This document shows, in pieces, positions 43,286-54,190 of a stretch of DNA of 64,000 nt (within the stretch, counting starts at the first letter, position 1; each line of letters opens with the position of its first letter). The translations under genes and the position numbers were made by a program. The stretch is from assembly GCA_037127315.1 (NCBI GenBank), contig JBBBDQ010000400.1, positions 1,089,501 to 1,153,500 of the forward strand, in the 5' to 3' direction. A model generated the notes under the pieces. It made no database searches, was not told the DNA's origin, and worked only from the letters and a program-made list of their open reading frames with translations. Source of the DNA: Ascarosepion bandense (lineage: Eukaryota; Mollusca; Cephalopoda; Sepiida; Sepiidae).

Positions 43286-43332
<47 letters not shown>

Positions 43333-43334
43333 CG

Positions 43335-43728
43335 AAACTTTGTTATAAACAACCAACATTTTGAAATGATCTGTTTGAATACTGTTTTTGATCGATGTTC
43401 ATATTTAAGTAGATATTTTGTTTTTTAATTAAACAGTATTATATATTTATATCTACCGGCTTCATTATTTATATAAGCTTGATTAAAACCTCGTTTAGAC
43501 TGATGGTCATTGGTGGTCGAGAGATTTAAGACGTGCCAAATCAAATGGTAGCGTCTCCTATGTGGATAGGGGTCGCAAGCTCAAATCCTGCCGAATGACA
43601 CACATTTTCGTAATAAAAGTTATTGTAAATAATCAGGCCGGTAGATATAAATATATAATACTGTTTAATTAAAAACGTATTATCTACTTAAATACGAGTA
43701 TCGATCAAAAATAATGTTCAAACAAATC

Positions 43729-43735
<7 letters not shown>
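43335..43735 (+). mobile_element. tRNA-Leu-like SINE, copy 3
   Basis: The tRNA-like part is at 43506-43599 (GTCATTG...GAATGAC). The 3' body (TAAATACGAGTATCGATCAA) follows at about 43687. Upstream, at 43370-43450, the body appears inverted (TTGATCGATGTTCATATTTA), unlike copies 1 and 2 where it is direct. Confidence 0.65.
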
Positions 43736-43740
<5 letters not shown>

Positions 43741-43765
<25 letters not shown>

Positions 43766-45626
43766 TGTGTATATTTTGGCAGCATTTTTTCATTAATGCA
43801 GGTTTCATTGAATAATATAGACAAGTTTTGTCTATTAATTTTGTGTAGGATCCGTTCATACCGTCTGATATACTTGATGGTGATGTCGTTAAAAGACAAC
43901 AAAAAATCACAGTATTTGTTGAATTTTTTATCAGGTCTAAGCTTTCGGCTCACATAAGCCATTATCAAAGAGTAAATAATAACACACAGTAAACATAGAA
44001 CATTTAAGCTATTAACAATAAAGATAATTGAATTGAAAATATAAGTCCATCCCTACCGTGGCGGATGGCCGAAGACAGTGACAAAATAGTGGTGTTGTGG
44101 TCCCTGGTCTGATTACAGACATTTGAGTACGTTGTTGGAAATATCGAAATTGATTGTATTCAAACCAGGTTTAAGCTGTTTAATGTAGAGTGCTTCGAGG
44201 ATTTTTAGTTTCTGCTTATTATTTTCTTGTTTGAGTATGTACGTGTTATCTAAGTTCATAAGTAAATTTTAAAACTGAGTTATTTTGAAACTGTTTTTGA
44301 AGTTGTAAGATTTCATTAGTATTTTTAATTGATAGTAGGATATCATCAACATATCTTAGATATATTGATGGTTTTGTAAATTTTGCAAAGGTAGTATTTT
44401 CAAGGTTAGACATGTAGAAATTACTAAAAATCGGACCAAGCACTGAACCCATGGAGACTCCGTCACGTTGTATATATATAGTGTTGTTTGGATCAACAAA
44501 AGGCACTTCAGTAGTACAAGCTAGTAGAATTTTTCTTAGGATGTTGGGATTAATTTTGAGTGGGGGTAATGAAGGATTACTGTAAACATTTCTTATAATT
44601 ATATCAATAGTTTCACTGACGGGTACATTAGTAAAAAGGTTTTCCACATCAAGTGAAGCTATGATTTCATTATTAGGATTTTCACTCTTGAGGATTTGGA
44701 TTGCCTCTAGGGTTGACTTTATGCTGTATTTACTCGGAAGGTAGGGTGTGATAAGCTGGTTAATATGTTTAGTTAACTGGTATACAGGAGTAGGAATTTG
44801 GGATATGATAGGGCGGAGAGGATAGTTAGGTTTATGAGTTTTTATGGTTCCGTATATGTAACCAGGTTTATAGTCACCAATAATTTTAGGGAGTTTTAAG
44901 GAATTCTGATCAGCGTTGTTGGCACTAATGAGTTTATTAATTTTAGATTTTAGTTGGTGTGTCGGGTTTTTGTTAATTTTTTTAAATTTTGTGTGGTCAT
45001 GGAGTATGTGGTTGAGTTTTGTGTTGTAATCTGATTTGTTAAGTACAACAAAGATGTTAGCCTTGTCAGCTTTTTTTACAATTATGTGAAGGTGGTTGCG
45101 TAGTTCGTGCGCAGCACTTTTTAGTTGTTTCGATAGAATTTTTGAGGAGCTTCTGCTTTTATCATGGCGATCTTTGATTGCCTCAGCCTTAAGTAGATCT
45201 TTCAGTTCGGGTTTAACGGTTATAAGTTTTTCATCTTGTAATTTAGTGATGCTTTGATAGAGCGTTTCTATTTCAATTTTTTTAGTAAGCTGGTTATACT
45301 TACGGTATATATGGCAGTTAGGTCCAAGGTTGAGTAATTCTTCTTGGTGCTTAGTTAGTTGGTGGTTGGAAAGATTTATGAATTTATCGAATTTTTTGGG
45401 AAGAGTGATCGTGCCATTGTATAGTGAATTAAGTTTTTTGACAATTTTAGCACGGTGTTCAACTTCAGATTTTGCAGTGATTTTGGATAGTCTGAGTATT
45501 ATTTCTTCTAGTTGGTTTGAGGTAGTTATATCTTTCAGTTTGTTGTAGAGGTCATGTTTGTTCTTGTATAATGTGTCAAGATTTTCTTTCGCTATTTCAA
45601 TTTGCCTTTTCACAATTAATTTTTTT
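43741..45626 (-). pseudogene. Penelope-like element, left copy of head-to-head pair
   Basis: A 455-codon minus-strand frame (45613-44246). Residues 1-178 form a Lys-rich N-terminal part. RT follows with YGTIKTHK at 254-261, LRPIIS 266-271, SLDVENLFTNVP 320-331 (motif A), RDGVSMGSVLGPIFSNFYM 383-401 (motif B) and YVDD 421-424 (motif C). After TYELR comes a stop. The C-terminal tail of the nuclease domain (KILEALYIKQLKPGLNTINF) lies in another frame, so the GIY-YIG core is deleted. The frame is open to the junction with the right copy, so its 5' end is truncated there. The 3' end runs into (TA)n. Confidence 0.85.
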
Positions 45627-46918
45627 AATTGTAAAAAAAGCTGACAAGGCTAACATCTTTGTTGTACTTAACAAATCAGATTACAACACAAAACTCAACC
45701 ACATACTCCATGACCACACAAAATTTAAAAAAATTAACAAAAACCCGACACACCAACTAAAATCTAAAATTAATAAACTCATTAGTGCCAACAACGCTGA
45801 TCAGAATTCCTTAAAACTCCCTAAAATTATTGGTGACTATAAACCTGGTTACATATACGGAACCATAAAAACTCATAAACCTAACTATCCTCTCCGCCCT
45901 ATCATATCCCAAATTCCTACTCCTGTATACCAGTTAACTAAACATATTAACCAGCTTATCACACCCTACCTTCCGAGTAAATACAGCATAAAGTCAACCC
46001 TAGAGGCAATCCAAATCCTCAAGAGTGAAAATCCTAATAATGAAATCATAGCTTCACTTGATGTGGAAAACCTTTTTACTAATGTACCCGTCAGTGAAAC
46101 TATTGATATAATTATAAGAAATGTTTACAGTAATCCTTCATTACCCCCACTCAAAATTAATCCCAACATCCTAAGAAAAATTCTACTAGCTTGTACTACT
46201 GAAGTGCCTTTTGTTGATCCAAACAACACTATATATATACAACGTGACGGAGTCTCCATGGGTTCAGTGCTTGGTCCGATTTTTAGTAATTTCTACATGT
46301 CTAACCTTGAAAATACTACCTTTGCAAAATTTACAAAACCATCAATATATCTAAGATATGTTGATGATATCCTACTATCAATTAAAAATACTAATGAAAT
46401 CTTACAACTTCAAAAACAGTTTCAAAATAACTCAGTTTTAAAATTTACTTATGAACTTAGATAACACGTACATACTCAAACAAGAAAATAATAAGCAGAA
46501 ACTAAAAATCCTCGAAGCACTCTACATTAAACAGCTTAAACCTGGTTTGAATACAATCAATTTCGATATTTCCAACAACGTACTCAAATGTCTGTAATCA
46601 GACCAGGGACCACAACACCACTATTTTGTCACTGTCTTCGGCCATCCGCCACGGTAGGGATGGACTTATATTTTCAATTCAATTATCTTTATTGTTAATA
46701 GCTTAAATGTTCTATGTTTACTGTGTGTTATTATTTACTCTTTGATAATGGCTTATGTGAGCCGAAAGCTTAGACCTGATAAAAAATTCAACAAATACTG
46801 TGATTTTTTGTTGTCTTTTAACGACATCACCATCAAGTATATCAGACGGTATGAACGGATCCTACACAAAATTAATAGACAAAACTTGTCTATATTATTC
46901 AATGAAACCTGCATTAAT
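45627..46918 (+). pseudogene. Penelope-like element, right (inverted) copy
   Basis: Repeats the left copy from residue 178 (IVKKADKANIFVV) through YVDD to TYELR with identical translation, the same missing GIY-YIG core and the same 3' UTR. It ends at GCATTAAT before (TA)n. Left position plus right position is constant (90710) at both ends of the arms, so the 1.29-kb arms match in length without net indels. The first 20-odd residues of the long frame at 45571 are antisense read-through, not protein. Confidence 0.85.
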
Positions 46919-46934
46919 ATATATATATATATAT

Positions 46935-47045
46935 ATATCCAGGTGAAGAAAACCAACAGTTTTACGATTCCGAGTTCTCAGGCCCTTTCTTTTTTATTTA
47001 TAAAAGTGCTCAATACAAGAAATATTGTAGATCATATAATGTATA
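46935..47045 (+). repeat. PLE-associated terminal block
   Basis: Related to 37140-37232; lies across a (TA)n run from the 3' end of the right PLE copy. Confidence 0.5.
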
Positions 47046-47246
47046 ATTAATTTTTTAAAATTAAAATTTTATTGTGACCCGGAAATATCTATGTTTCAAG
47101 ATTTCTACATAGTCATAAAGTAATGTCAGATCATTATTGTGAAAACGATTTCATTTAAATATAAGAAAGAATACATTTGTTATCTATAGATATGGGAAGG
47201 CTTCAAAATGTATGTGTGTGTTCAATTTAACTAATCAAAAAAGAGA

Positions 47247-47275
47247 TCTAAACTTATTTATAAATGTAAATTTGT

Positions 47276-47312
<37 letters not shown>

Positions 47313-47767
47313 TGTTACATATAGACTCCGAAACGGCTAAACCGATTTTCTTGAAAATTTACACACTTGTACTATAAGCGTCTGCGAGTGTTCTTAGCTA
47401 GGTTTTGTGTCGAGGTACTCCCGATAAATATCGAAAATCAAAAAAAATCGGGTTATAGAAGGAGTGGTCCGATTTTAATCAAATTTGATACACTCATAGA
47501 CAAAGACATAAGAAACGATATTCAGAAGTTTCAAGGTTGCAGTTCTCACAATAGTGCAGAAAATCGATAATATATATATATAAGGCAAGATGTTTGTCTG
47601 TGAGTGTCAGTTTATCTGTTTGTATGTCCTTTATACAAATCCACAATTTTTATCTGATTCTCACCAAACTTCACACAAATATTCTTTAGGCTGAGTCTGA
47701 GCTCCAGGACCATTGATTAGCATTAAAGCTTTCATTACACCCGAGCAACGCCGGACTATACTGCTAG
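47247..47767 (+). mobile_element. Non-autonomous Helitron, copy 3
   Basis: A|TCTAAACTTATTTATAAATG start, a (GT)n run, an internal stretch close to copies 1 and 2 (AAACCGATTTTCTTGAAAAT), the 3' hairpin CCCGAGCAACGCCGG and CTAG|T. At 521 bp the shortest copy. Confidence 0.8.
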
Positions 47768-47782
47768 TTTACTATAAATTTA

Positions 47783-47925
47783 AAAAATATTTATGTTATT
47801 GGGGAATATATGCTTCTTCTTTCAGTCTTAATGGCGAAAGTGTCATCTTTTTTTTAAATCAGTCTAGAACCTATTTACGTTGATATATCCATTATTGTTA
47901 CAAAATCTTTTCTTTTAGTTTTCTT
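47783..47925 (-). repeat. Inverted copy of the 41365-41508 repeat
   Basis: TTCTTTCAGTCTTAATGGCG and GATATATCCATTATTGTTAC are the complements of strings at 41440 and 41380. Family unknown. Confidence 0.6.
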
Positions 47926-48117
47926 TATATCTCAACTTTTTCTAAAACAAAACATAAAATAGTTAAAAAAGGAAAGAAAGAAAGAAAATATTTTATATTT
48001 TTGATCTAACTTAAAGGAACTTTGAGTATAATATACTATTTTTATTTCGATTCAGAATGCATTTTATTCTAAGTTTTCAAAACTTTTAATTTATAAATAA
48101 CATTTTTAATCCCCCCC

Positions 48118-48148
<31 letters not shown>

Positions 48149-48237
48149 GTGAGAGAGAGAGATAGATGTGCGCATATTCATGTATTTATATATTAGGATA
48201 TATAGTTATCTGCATATATATATATATATATAGTCAT

Positions 48238-48279
<42 letters not shown>

Positions 48280-49078
48280 GGAGTAATGATTTCAGATATT
48301 GGTTTAGACCGCTGATATGTGGTATTTCAATCTGAAGCCAATTGTGCAATAGGACTAGCCCCCCACCATCATTTACTCAACTTCCCAAGATGGTTTAAGT
48401 TGTTCTGGATTTGCGTTCTTGCAGGGAATGGAATGGTATTTGATGCGCTTGTGGTGTTTCATTAGGTTTCCTTTCTGCTTGGCCATTTTCAAAGAATAAA
48501 AAAAAAACATCTGCACCCGGCAACATTACTAGCAAGCATAAAAATAAAATCCCAAGCCAGACATGCAGTCTATCAAGTGTTCTATTTTCTTTTTTTTTTT
48601 TTCCTTTTTTTTTTTTTTAATCATTTTTCTTTTTTTATTTCGGAAATGTTACTTGTAGGTATAGTATAGATTAAAGAGGGTTTGGTAGGTTGGGTTGTAG
48701 ACGAATGGTGCACAAACGTTTGAGAGCGTGCAATCAAGACACACACAAAAAAAGGATGTCCACTCTACAATTTACATCTTTTCAAACTGAATGATCAAAC
48801 ATTTTCCCTAACATAGGGGGTGGTGAAAATTCTAGGCTTCTGTCCACTTTTGCAAATCTGATCAAACATCATATGTTTTACATGCTCTTTTTTGTCTGGC
48901 CTAGGATTTTGCAGCAAAATTCACAACATTTTGAATTTCCTTATTTCATATTACTACAGAAAATTACAAAAAATACTCCTTTTCCTGTTGATGCTCACTC
49001 ACAATCTTTGGTGATATTTTTGTAAATAGAAAAAAAATATTTATACCGGAACATTCAAGTCCTGTTAAAATATTTCCG

Positions 49079-49125
<47 letters not shown>
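47926..49125. other. Gene-free stretch with microsatellites
   Basis: CT/TA/GA runs at 48115-48165 and (TA)n at 48217-48275 and 49083-49125. The pieces GTTATCTGCA and GTCATCCGCA at 48205-48243 match the last 10 bases of the tRNA-like/hammerhead elements on the minus strand, each flush with (TA)n. No gene. Confidence 0.5.
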
Positions 49126-49126
<1 letters not shown>

Positions 49127-49789
49127 TAGCAGTATAGGCCGGTGTAATGAAAGCTTTACAACTAATCTATGGTCCTGGAGCTTAGACCCTTTGGATGTTG
49201 GCACGAAAGACTAAACAGCAATAATTGTTTCCAATTAAAGCGAAACCGTAGACTAAAAAAAAAAATGAATAGATGTAAGTCAAATTTTGATTTCCTGGTA
49301 TCGATATCAAATAAGTTTTTTTTCGTCGTAAACTGAATTTTGAAGGCTAAATAAGTCCTCTGAGTAAATGGTATCATGGCTGAGACCAAGAACTACAATT
49401 ATACCTACTTAGAGCCAAACCCAAAGCAAAACCAAAAATAAAAGGGCTGAAAAATATACAGACATACAGGCAGATAAACAGACACACACACAAACATCTT
49501 ACTTTTTATATGTATATATTCTCAATTTTTTGCACTATTGTAAGAACTGCAACCTTGAAACTTTTGAATATCGTTTCTTATGTCTTTGTCTATGAGTGTA
49601 TCAAATTTGATTAAAATCGGACCACTCCTTCTATAACCCGATTTTTTCGATTATCGATTTTCGATATTTATCGGGGGTACCTCGGCACAAAACCTAGCTA
49701 AGAACACTCGCAGACGATTATAGTTCAACTGTGTAAATTTTCAAGAAAATCGGTTCAGCCGTTTCGGATTCTATAGGTAACAGACACAG

Positions 49790-49821
<32 letters not shown>

Positions 49822-49839
49822 TTCCATAATAAGTTTAGA
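49126..49839 (-). mobile_element. Non-autonomous Helitron, copy 4
   Basis: The minus strand starts A|TCTAAACTTATTATGGAAC and ends CTAG|T at 49126. The 3' hairpin is damaged (the plus strand has GTATAGGCCGGTGTAATG, so one arm is lost). Internal sequence follows copy 2. Confidence 0.75.
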
Positions 49840-49957
49840 TGTTCATCAAAATCACTTAATTTCAGAAAAGCATCTTTTGTCATATCACTGAGCCTTCGTA
49901 GTTTTATGCTCCATTTTTGTATTGCATTTTATTCTCTTATCCTGGTCCCTTACTATC

Positions 49958-50264
49958 GATGTGCATTGTGGTGCAATGGATATCAACTCGGAGAGACAAA
50001 TCGGGGAGTCGAGTTCGAATTCCAGTTGTATTCCTTGCATTCACTTACGCACAAATACCCTTGGGAAAAAGTATTAATCCATCTCTTCATTCTCATTATG
50101 GGTTAAATAACAGGATAGATTGGGTTCTATAGAATTGGCTAACAACCAGTCTAACGCAGAAAGCAATGGCAACCTACTGCGGGATAATCTTCTGCCCAAT
50201 CAGTCATGTCTCTTTCGAGTAATGATCGCCCAAGGCGTGTATCACGTATGACACTTAACTGACC
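49958..50264 (+). mobile_element. tRNA-derived SINE, full length
   Basis: Head GATGTGCATTGTGGTGCAAT, box B GAGTTCGAATTCCAG, body and 3' end ACGTATGACACTTAACTGAC are all present. The clearest plus-strand copy of the short subfamily. Confidence 0.8.
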
Positions 50265-50269
50265 CTGGT

Positions 50270-50415
50270 AGTAAAATTCCCGCACCTGCTCGATTCTGAT
50301 AAAACTAGTGATCTATCTCCTTTACTCACAACCATAATTCTATCTTCTTGTTATTAATGGTCAGTGCTTTCTTCTTTCCTTTCTCGAAGAACTAGTAAAC
50401 AACATAGTCTAATTA
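50270..50415 (-). pseudogene. Possible RTE LINE fragment
   Basis: The minus strand near 50330-50380 reads INNKKIELWL after a Lys-rich stretch, reminiscent of the INYKKTE region after YADD in RTE ORF2. Short and worn. Confidence 0.35.
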
Positions 50416-51509
50416 ATTACCTTTCGCCAAGAAATCTCTAAAGCTGTTAGCTTCAGAGTTTCCATTTACACTAAATTTTACGATGCATAATTGCATCCTT
50501 AAAATCAAAGACCCGGGTTCAATCGAGTACATACAGATTGTAAAACCTTCTTCCAGAATGAAATATACCAGGCAGGGTTTGACTGTCTCGGCATAATCAC
50601 TGGTTTGTTGTTCTAATAAATGCAGATTTATTTGTTTTTTGATATATGAGGGAACATTAAGATATTATGAAGATTTTGGCGAAATAATTAGTGACGGATT
50701 TATAAAGCTTCCGACATTCCTGCTGTCGCTTTTCATCGGACACATTTTAAAAGCTAAATTTTATTTATTATCCCTCATGAGATATTATGCACTCGCAAAA
50801 GAGTCACTTTATATTATCTGGAACTCTGAATTGAAATGGGCTTATTATATGGATTGTTCAAACCAGTATCTTCATCATTCTTGTTTTTATTATTATATTT
50901 CGATTGATGTACTTTCTTACCTTCCTCCGGTTGCAGGTGCTATTTTTTGATCATCAGATATTTCAAAAAAGTATTCCGTCATCTATTTTGGAAAAATTTT
51001 GAAGATAGAAAAATTTCAATAAGGCTTCTTTCTTTTTAAGTTATTCATTATTTTTTTTATTTAAATTCTTAAATAGAAAATAATAAATAAATAAATGGAT
51101 AAGTAAAAAGAAGTCTTCTTATTTATTAAACTTTATTAAATTAAAATTTATTAAACTTCTTGGTATTTTTCTATAATCCAAGCTTGACACACGGTCATAT
51201 TTTATGGTGCATCATACGATTTTATCATGTAATAATACATTTAAACTCCCAATTCACGAAATATTTTGACTGATGTACACTACGGCCTTCTTCTTGTTGA
51301 GAAAGTCATTTTTGACCATCAGATATTCGAAAGAATATCCACATCTTACTTTCTGGAATAATTTTAGAGATAAGGAAGTTCTTATAAAGCTTGTTTTGAT
51401 TTATTTTTCACTCTAATCAACGCTTGATACAATGTCAGATTTTATGGTGCCTCAGTATGAATTCAAAGATTTAATGATGTAATATTACCTTTAGTATCTA
51501 AATTTCTGT
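50416..51509. other. Gene-free stretch
   Basis: A 103-codon plus-strand frame (50639-50950; MIYEGTLRYYEDFGEIISDG...) has no recognisable motif and AT-driven composition; probably chance. Nothing else recognised. Confidence 0.4.
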
Positions 51510-52110
51510 TGTGGAGTAGTTTTCTGCACTGAAGGTTATAATCGTGCTATGCTGGTTGCTAATCAACTTAACGTTCCCAAAATGTTATTAACTTGGTAAT
51601 CTTCCACTGAAAGTTGACTCCTTAGTATTCGGTTAACTGCCGACTAATATCAACAGCCTAATAGTTCTACTGAACTCCAATATAAGTCTAAATAACTCCT
51701 ATGAACTTCCCAAGAAATCCTAAGAACTTCTCTAGAACTTCCTGTTAACTCTTATTGATATAGGAGGGAGAGTCCATTATCTGAGGAATAGGTGTTTTCC
51801 CCCATAACATTAATATAGGAGGGAGAGTCCATTATCTGAGGAATAGGTGTTTTCCCCCTATAACATTAATATAGGAGGGAGAGTCCATTATCTGAGGAAT
51901 AGGTGTTTTCCCCCATAACATTAATATAGGAGGGAGAGTCCATTATCTGAGGAATAGGTGTTTTCCCCCATAACATTAATATAGGAGGGAGAGTCCATTA
52001 TCTGAGGAATAGGTGTGTTTCACCATAACATTAATATTGGAGGGAGAGTCCATTATCTGAGGAATAGGTGTTTTCCCCCATAACAATTTCCTAAATAGGA
52101 GAATAATCAA
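51510..52110 (+). mobile_element. Unclassified element with six 55-bp tandem repeats
   Basis: A single-copy part (about 51540-51758, rich in GAACTTC motifs) leads into six units starting ATAGGAGGGAGAGTCCATTA at 51759, 51814, 51870, 51925, 51980 and 52034. The single-copy part and one repeat unit recur inverted at 59225-59520, so the array is internal to a mobile unit. Bivalve pearl-type elements have a comparable core of tandem repeats; that comparison is only structural. Confidence 0.65.
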
Positions 52111-52300
52111 GTGTGTATTTTATATAGGAGAGAATCCAAATTGCGAAACTCTGAGTCGGCCTTCGATAAGTATTTACATCCATTTATCTAATTTAATATT
52201 TTCGTTCTAGCTTAATATTGGTTGTTTTATTAGCAGAAATTCTGCTAAATTTGCTATGGTTTAATTCATATATTTTAAGTATATTTATTTATTTATTTAT

Positions 52301-52486
52301 TTTAATCGTATCACCCCGAGCAAGGCGGTAACGCCACTGATGTGCTACGTAATAGTGAAAAGATTGGAAAAGAGAAAGCTGGAAACCATATCCTAAACAG
52401 GGAACAAGGGATGAGCCTCTTAACCTGTTCAATAGACATGGGTGGAGTGTGAACCGGGCGATAGATAGATCTATCTACTCCAATTG
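52301..52486 (-). mobile_element. SINE family B
   Basis: Inverse tail TCACCCCGAGCAAGGCGGTA, body, and head GAACCGGGCGATAGATAGAT. A small deletion follows the tail. Confidence 0.7.
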
Positions 52487-52545
52487 ATAGATCTATCTAC
52501 TCCAATTGATAGATCTATCTATTCCAATTAATAGATCTATCTACT
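52461..52545. repeat. Expanded SINE-B terminus, 22-23-bp tandem
   Basis: About four units of ATAGATCTATCTACTCCAAT. The unit is the first 20-odd bases of SINE B (single in the copy at 24469) and contains the palindrome ATAGATCTAT. Confidence 0.75.
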
Positions 52546-52884
52546 TTTGTTAGATTAAACTGACATGGTATTTCTGCAGAATTTATCACATTTCTCCAAT
52601 TTTTAAATGATATATTGTACATCCTAATAAAATAATTTGGAATGAACTATTTAGTTTTAGTACTTAGACTGTGTTGTCAAAAAAATGGATGTTGCCAGTT
52701 TGGTAAACAAGATTATATTAACTACATTCTGAGATTTTTTAACGCTACTATCCGTATGTTAATACTGTAGTACCTACGTGTGTCACGCTTTAGAAAGAGA
52801 TATGAACGCACACACAAACACAAAAGACTAAACATAGGAACGCAAGAAACGTCGAACATGAGATATGAAACGAAAAGAGAATTT
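52546..52884. other. Gene-free stretch
   Basis: AT-rich, nothing recognised. Confidence 0.45.
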
Positions 52885-53145
52885 AGTATTTGTCTATATT
52901 TCTGAGATGAGGTAGTATTTACAATATTTACATTATTCGGACTATTGTCCTCATCGTTGTTGCCATTTGTACGACGTTTCGGCCGTTGTACGTTGCGGCC
53001 TTCTTCAGGTGCTAAGAATTTCGAACCGAACCCTTTATTACAATCACTGGGGTATATGAATTCCGTTTCTTGCCTAATGCCTCGATTGGACGTCATGAGT
53101 TATCTCCCTCTAAACCTGCGAGTTAATTGTTCACCACCGCTGTAG
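52885..53145 (-). mobile_element. PLE-end-like element with hammerhead-like motif
   Basis: The minus strand at 52965-53008 reads CCTGAAGAAGGCCGCAACGT, ACAACGGCCGAAACGTCGT: a CUGAAGA core, a strong 5-bp helix II (GGCCG/CGGCC) and GAAAC. Helix III and the cleavage site are unclear. Flanks are shared with 32090-32445. Confidence 0.5.
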
Positions 53146-53886
53146 CCTGGTATTGAATATTTTGTGTTCAAAATATATAACAAGGACACATGTTGGTTCG
53201 TTCCTAACTTGACTCTTAGAGTTGTGGTAGTCTTTATATTATAATACAGTAATACTTACCTAGGTACCTACGTGTGTCACGCTTTTGCTGTAATGAATGA
53301 AATTAAATGTATTTTTAAAGATGCATTATATTTCCGGAGAATATCATTATAATGAAAGAAGGAATAATACAATATAGAGAGGCATCAAGAGAACGGTAGA
53401 GAAGAAGACGAGAACGATTCCAAGCAGAAGAGTGACAAGCAATCCGTAGATATAAAAGAGAACGAATGTCAGCAAAGAGGAATGGCATGAACGAAGAGAG
53501 AGAGAGAACTTTATATTTATGATCGTTATTGCAATACTTTGTCAAAGTTAAATTAATTAATGATGCAATAGGGAAATTTTCGCAGATATTTTATTGTCAT
53601 AGAATTTGCCATGCGCTTATTCAATCATTAAATGGGGGATTAAGATATATCAGCATACTAAAATAGGAAAACCGTGAATTTTTCTCAAGTTAAAACTAGT
53701 TCAAATTAATTCAATTATACGTTGTATCATTTAAACTGACATTGAGGTCAACACCCAGCGGCTACAGCTGAAACAAAATCTTCAATCCATTGACTTGAAA
53801 CTTAAAACGGACTGTCGCCGCTCGGTGTTGACCTCAATGTCAACTTGTATATTTACTGATATTCAGCGCTTTGACCGACGAATATC
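53146..53886. other. Gene-free stretch with a 35-bp inverted repeat
   Basis: Arms at about 53734-53770 and 53809-53844 (TGACATTGAGGTCAACACCC and its complement) enclose 38 bp. Otherwise AT-rich. Confidence 0.5.
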
Positions 53887-54115
53887 ACTCAGTTAAGTGC
53901 CATACGTGATACACGCTTGGGTGATCATGTCTCAAAAAAGACATGACTGGGCAGAAGATTATCCCGCAGTAGGTTGCCATTACTTTCTGGACTGGTTACC
54001 AGCCAAGGCTATAGAACACAATCTGTCCCATATATTTAACCCATAACTGGAGGGAAGAAACGGGTTAATATCTTTCCCAAGGGTATTTCGGTTGAATGCA
54101 AGAAATTCAACTGGA
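53887..54115 (-). mobile_element. tRNA-derived SINE, head-truncated
   Basis: 3' end and body present (plus strand CACTCAGTTAAGTGCCATAC). The element stops within the region before the tRNA-like head (AAATTCAACTGG). Confidence 0.7.
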
Positions 54116-54152
54116 TTATAAGATGCCTTAAAACTATACTTCATTTTACATG

Positions 54153-54189
<37 letters not shown>

Positions 54190-54190
<1 letters not shown>

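Noticed and set aside
45571..46464. 297-codon frame as a separate intact gene
   Set aside because: The start region is antisense of the left PLE copy. The protein is a truncated RT without the first 177 residues of its twin.
50639..50950. 103-codon frame as a gene
   Set aside because: No motif, AT-driven composition, no context; similar lengths are expected by chance here.
51759..52085. CRISPR-like array
   Set aside because: Units are contiguous and identical without unique spacers, and the genome is eukaryotic.
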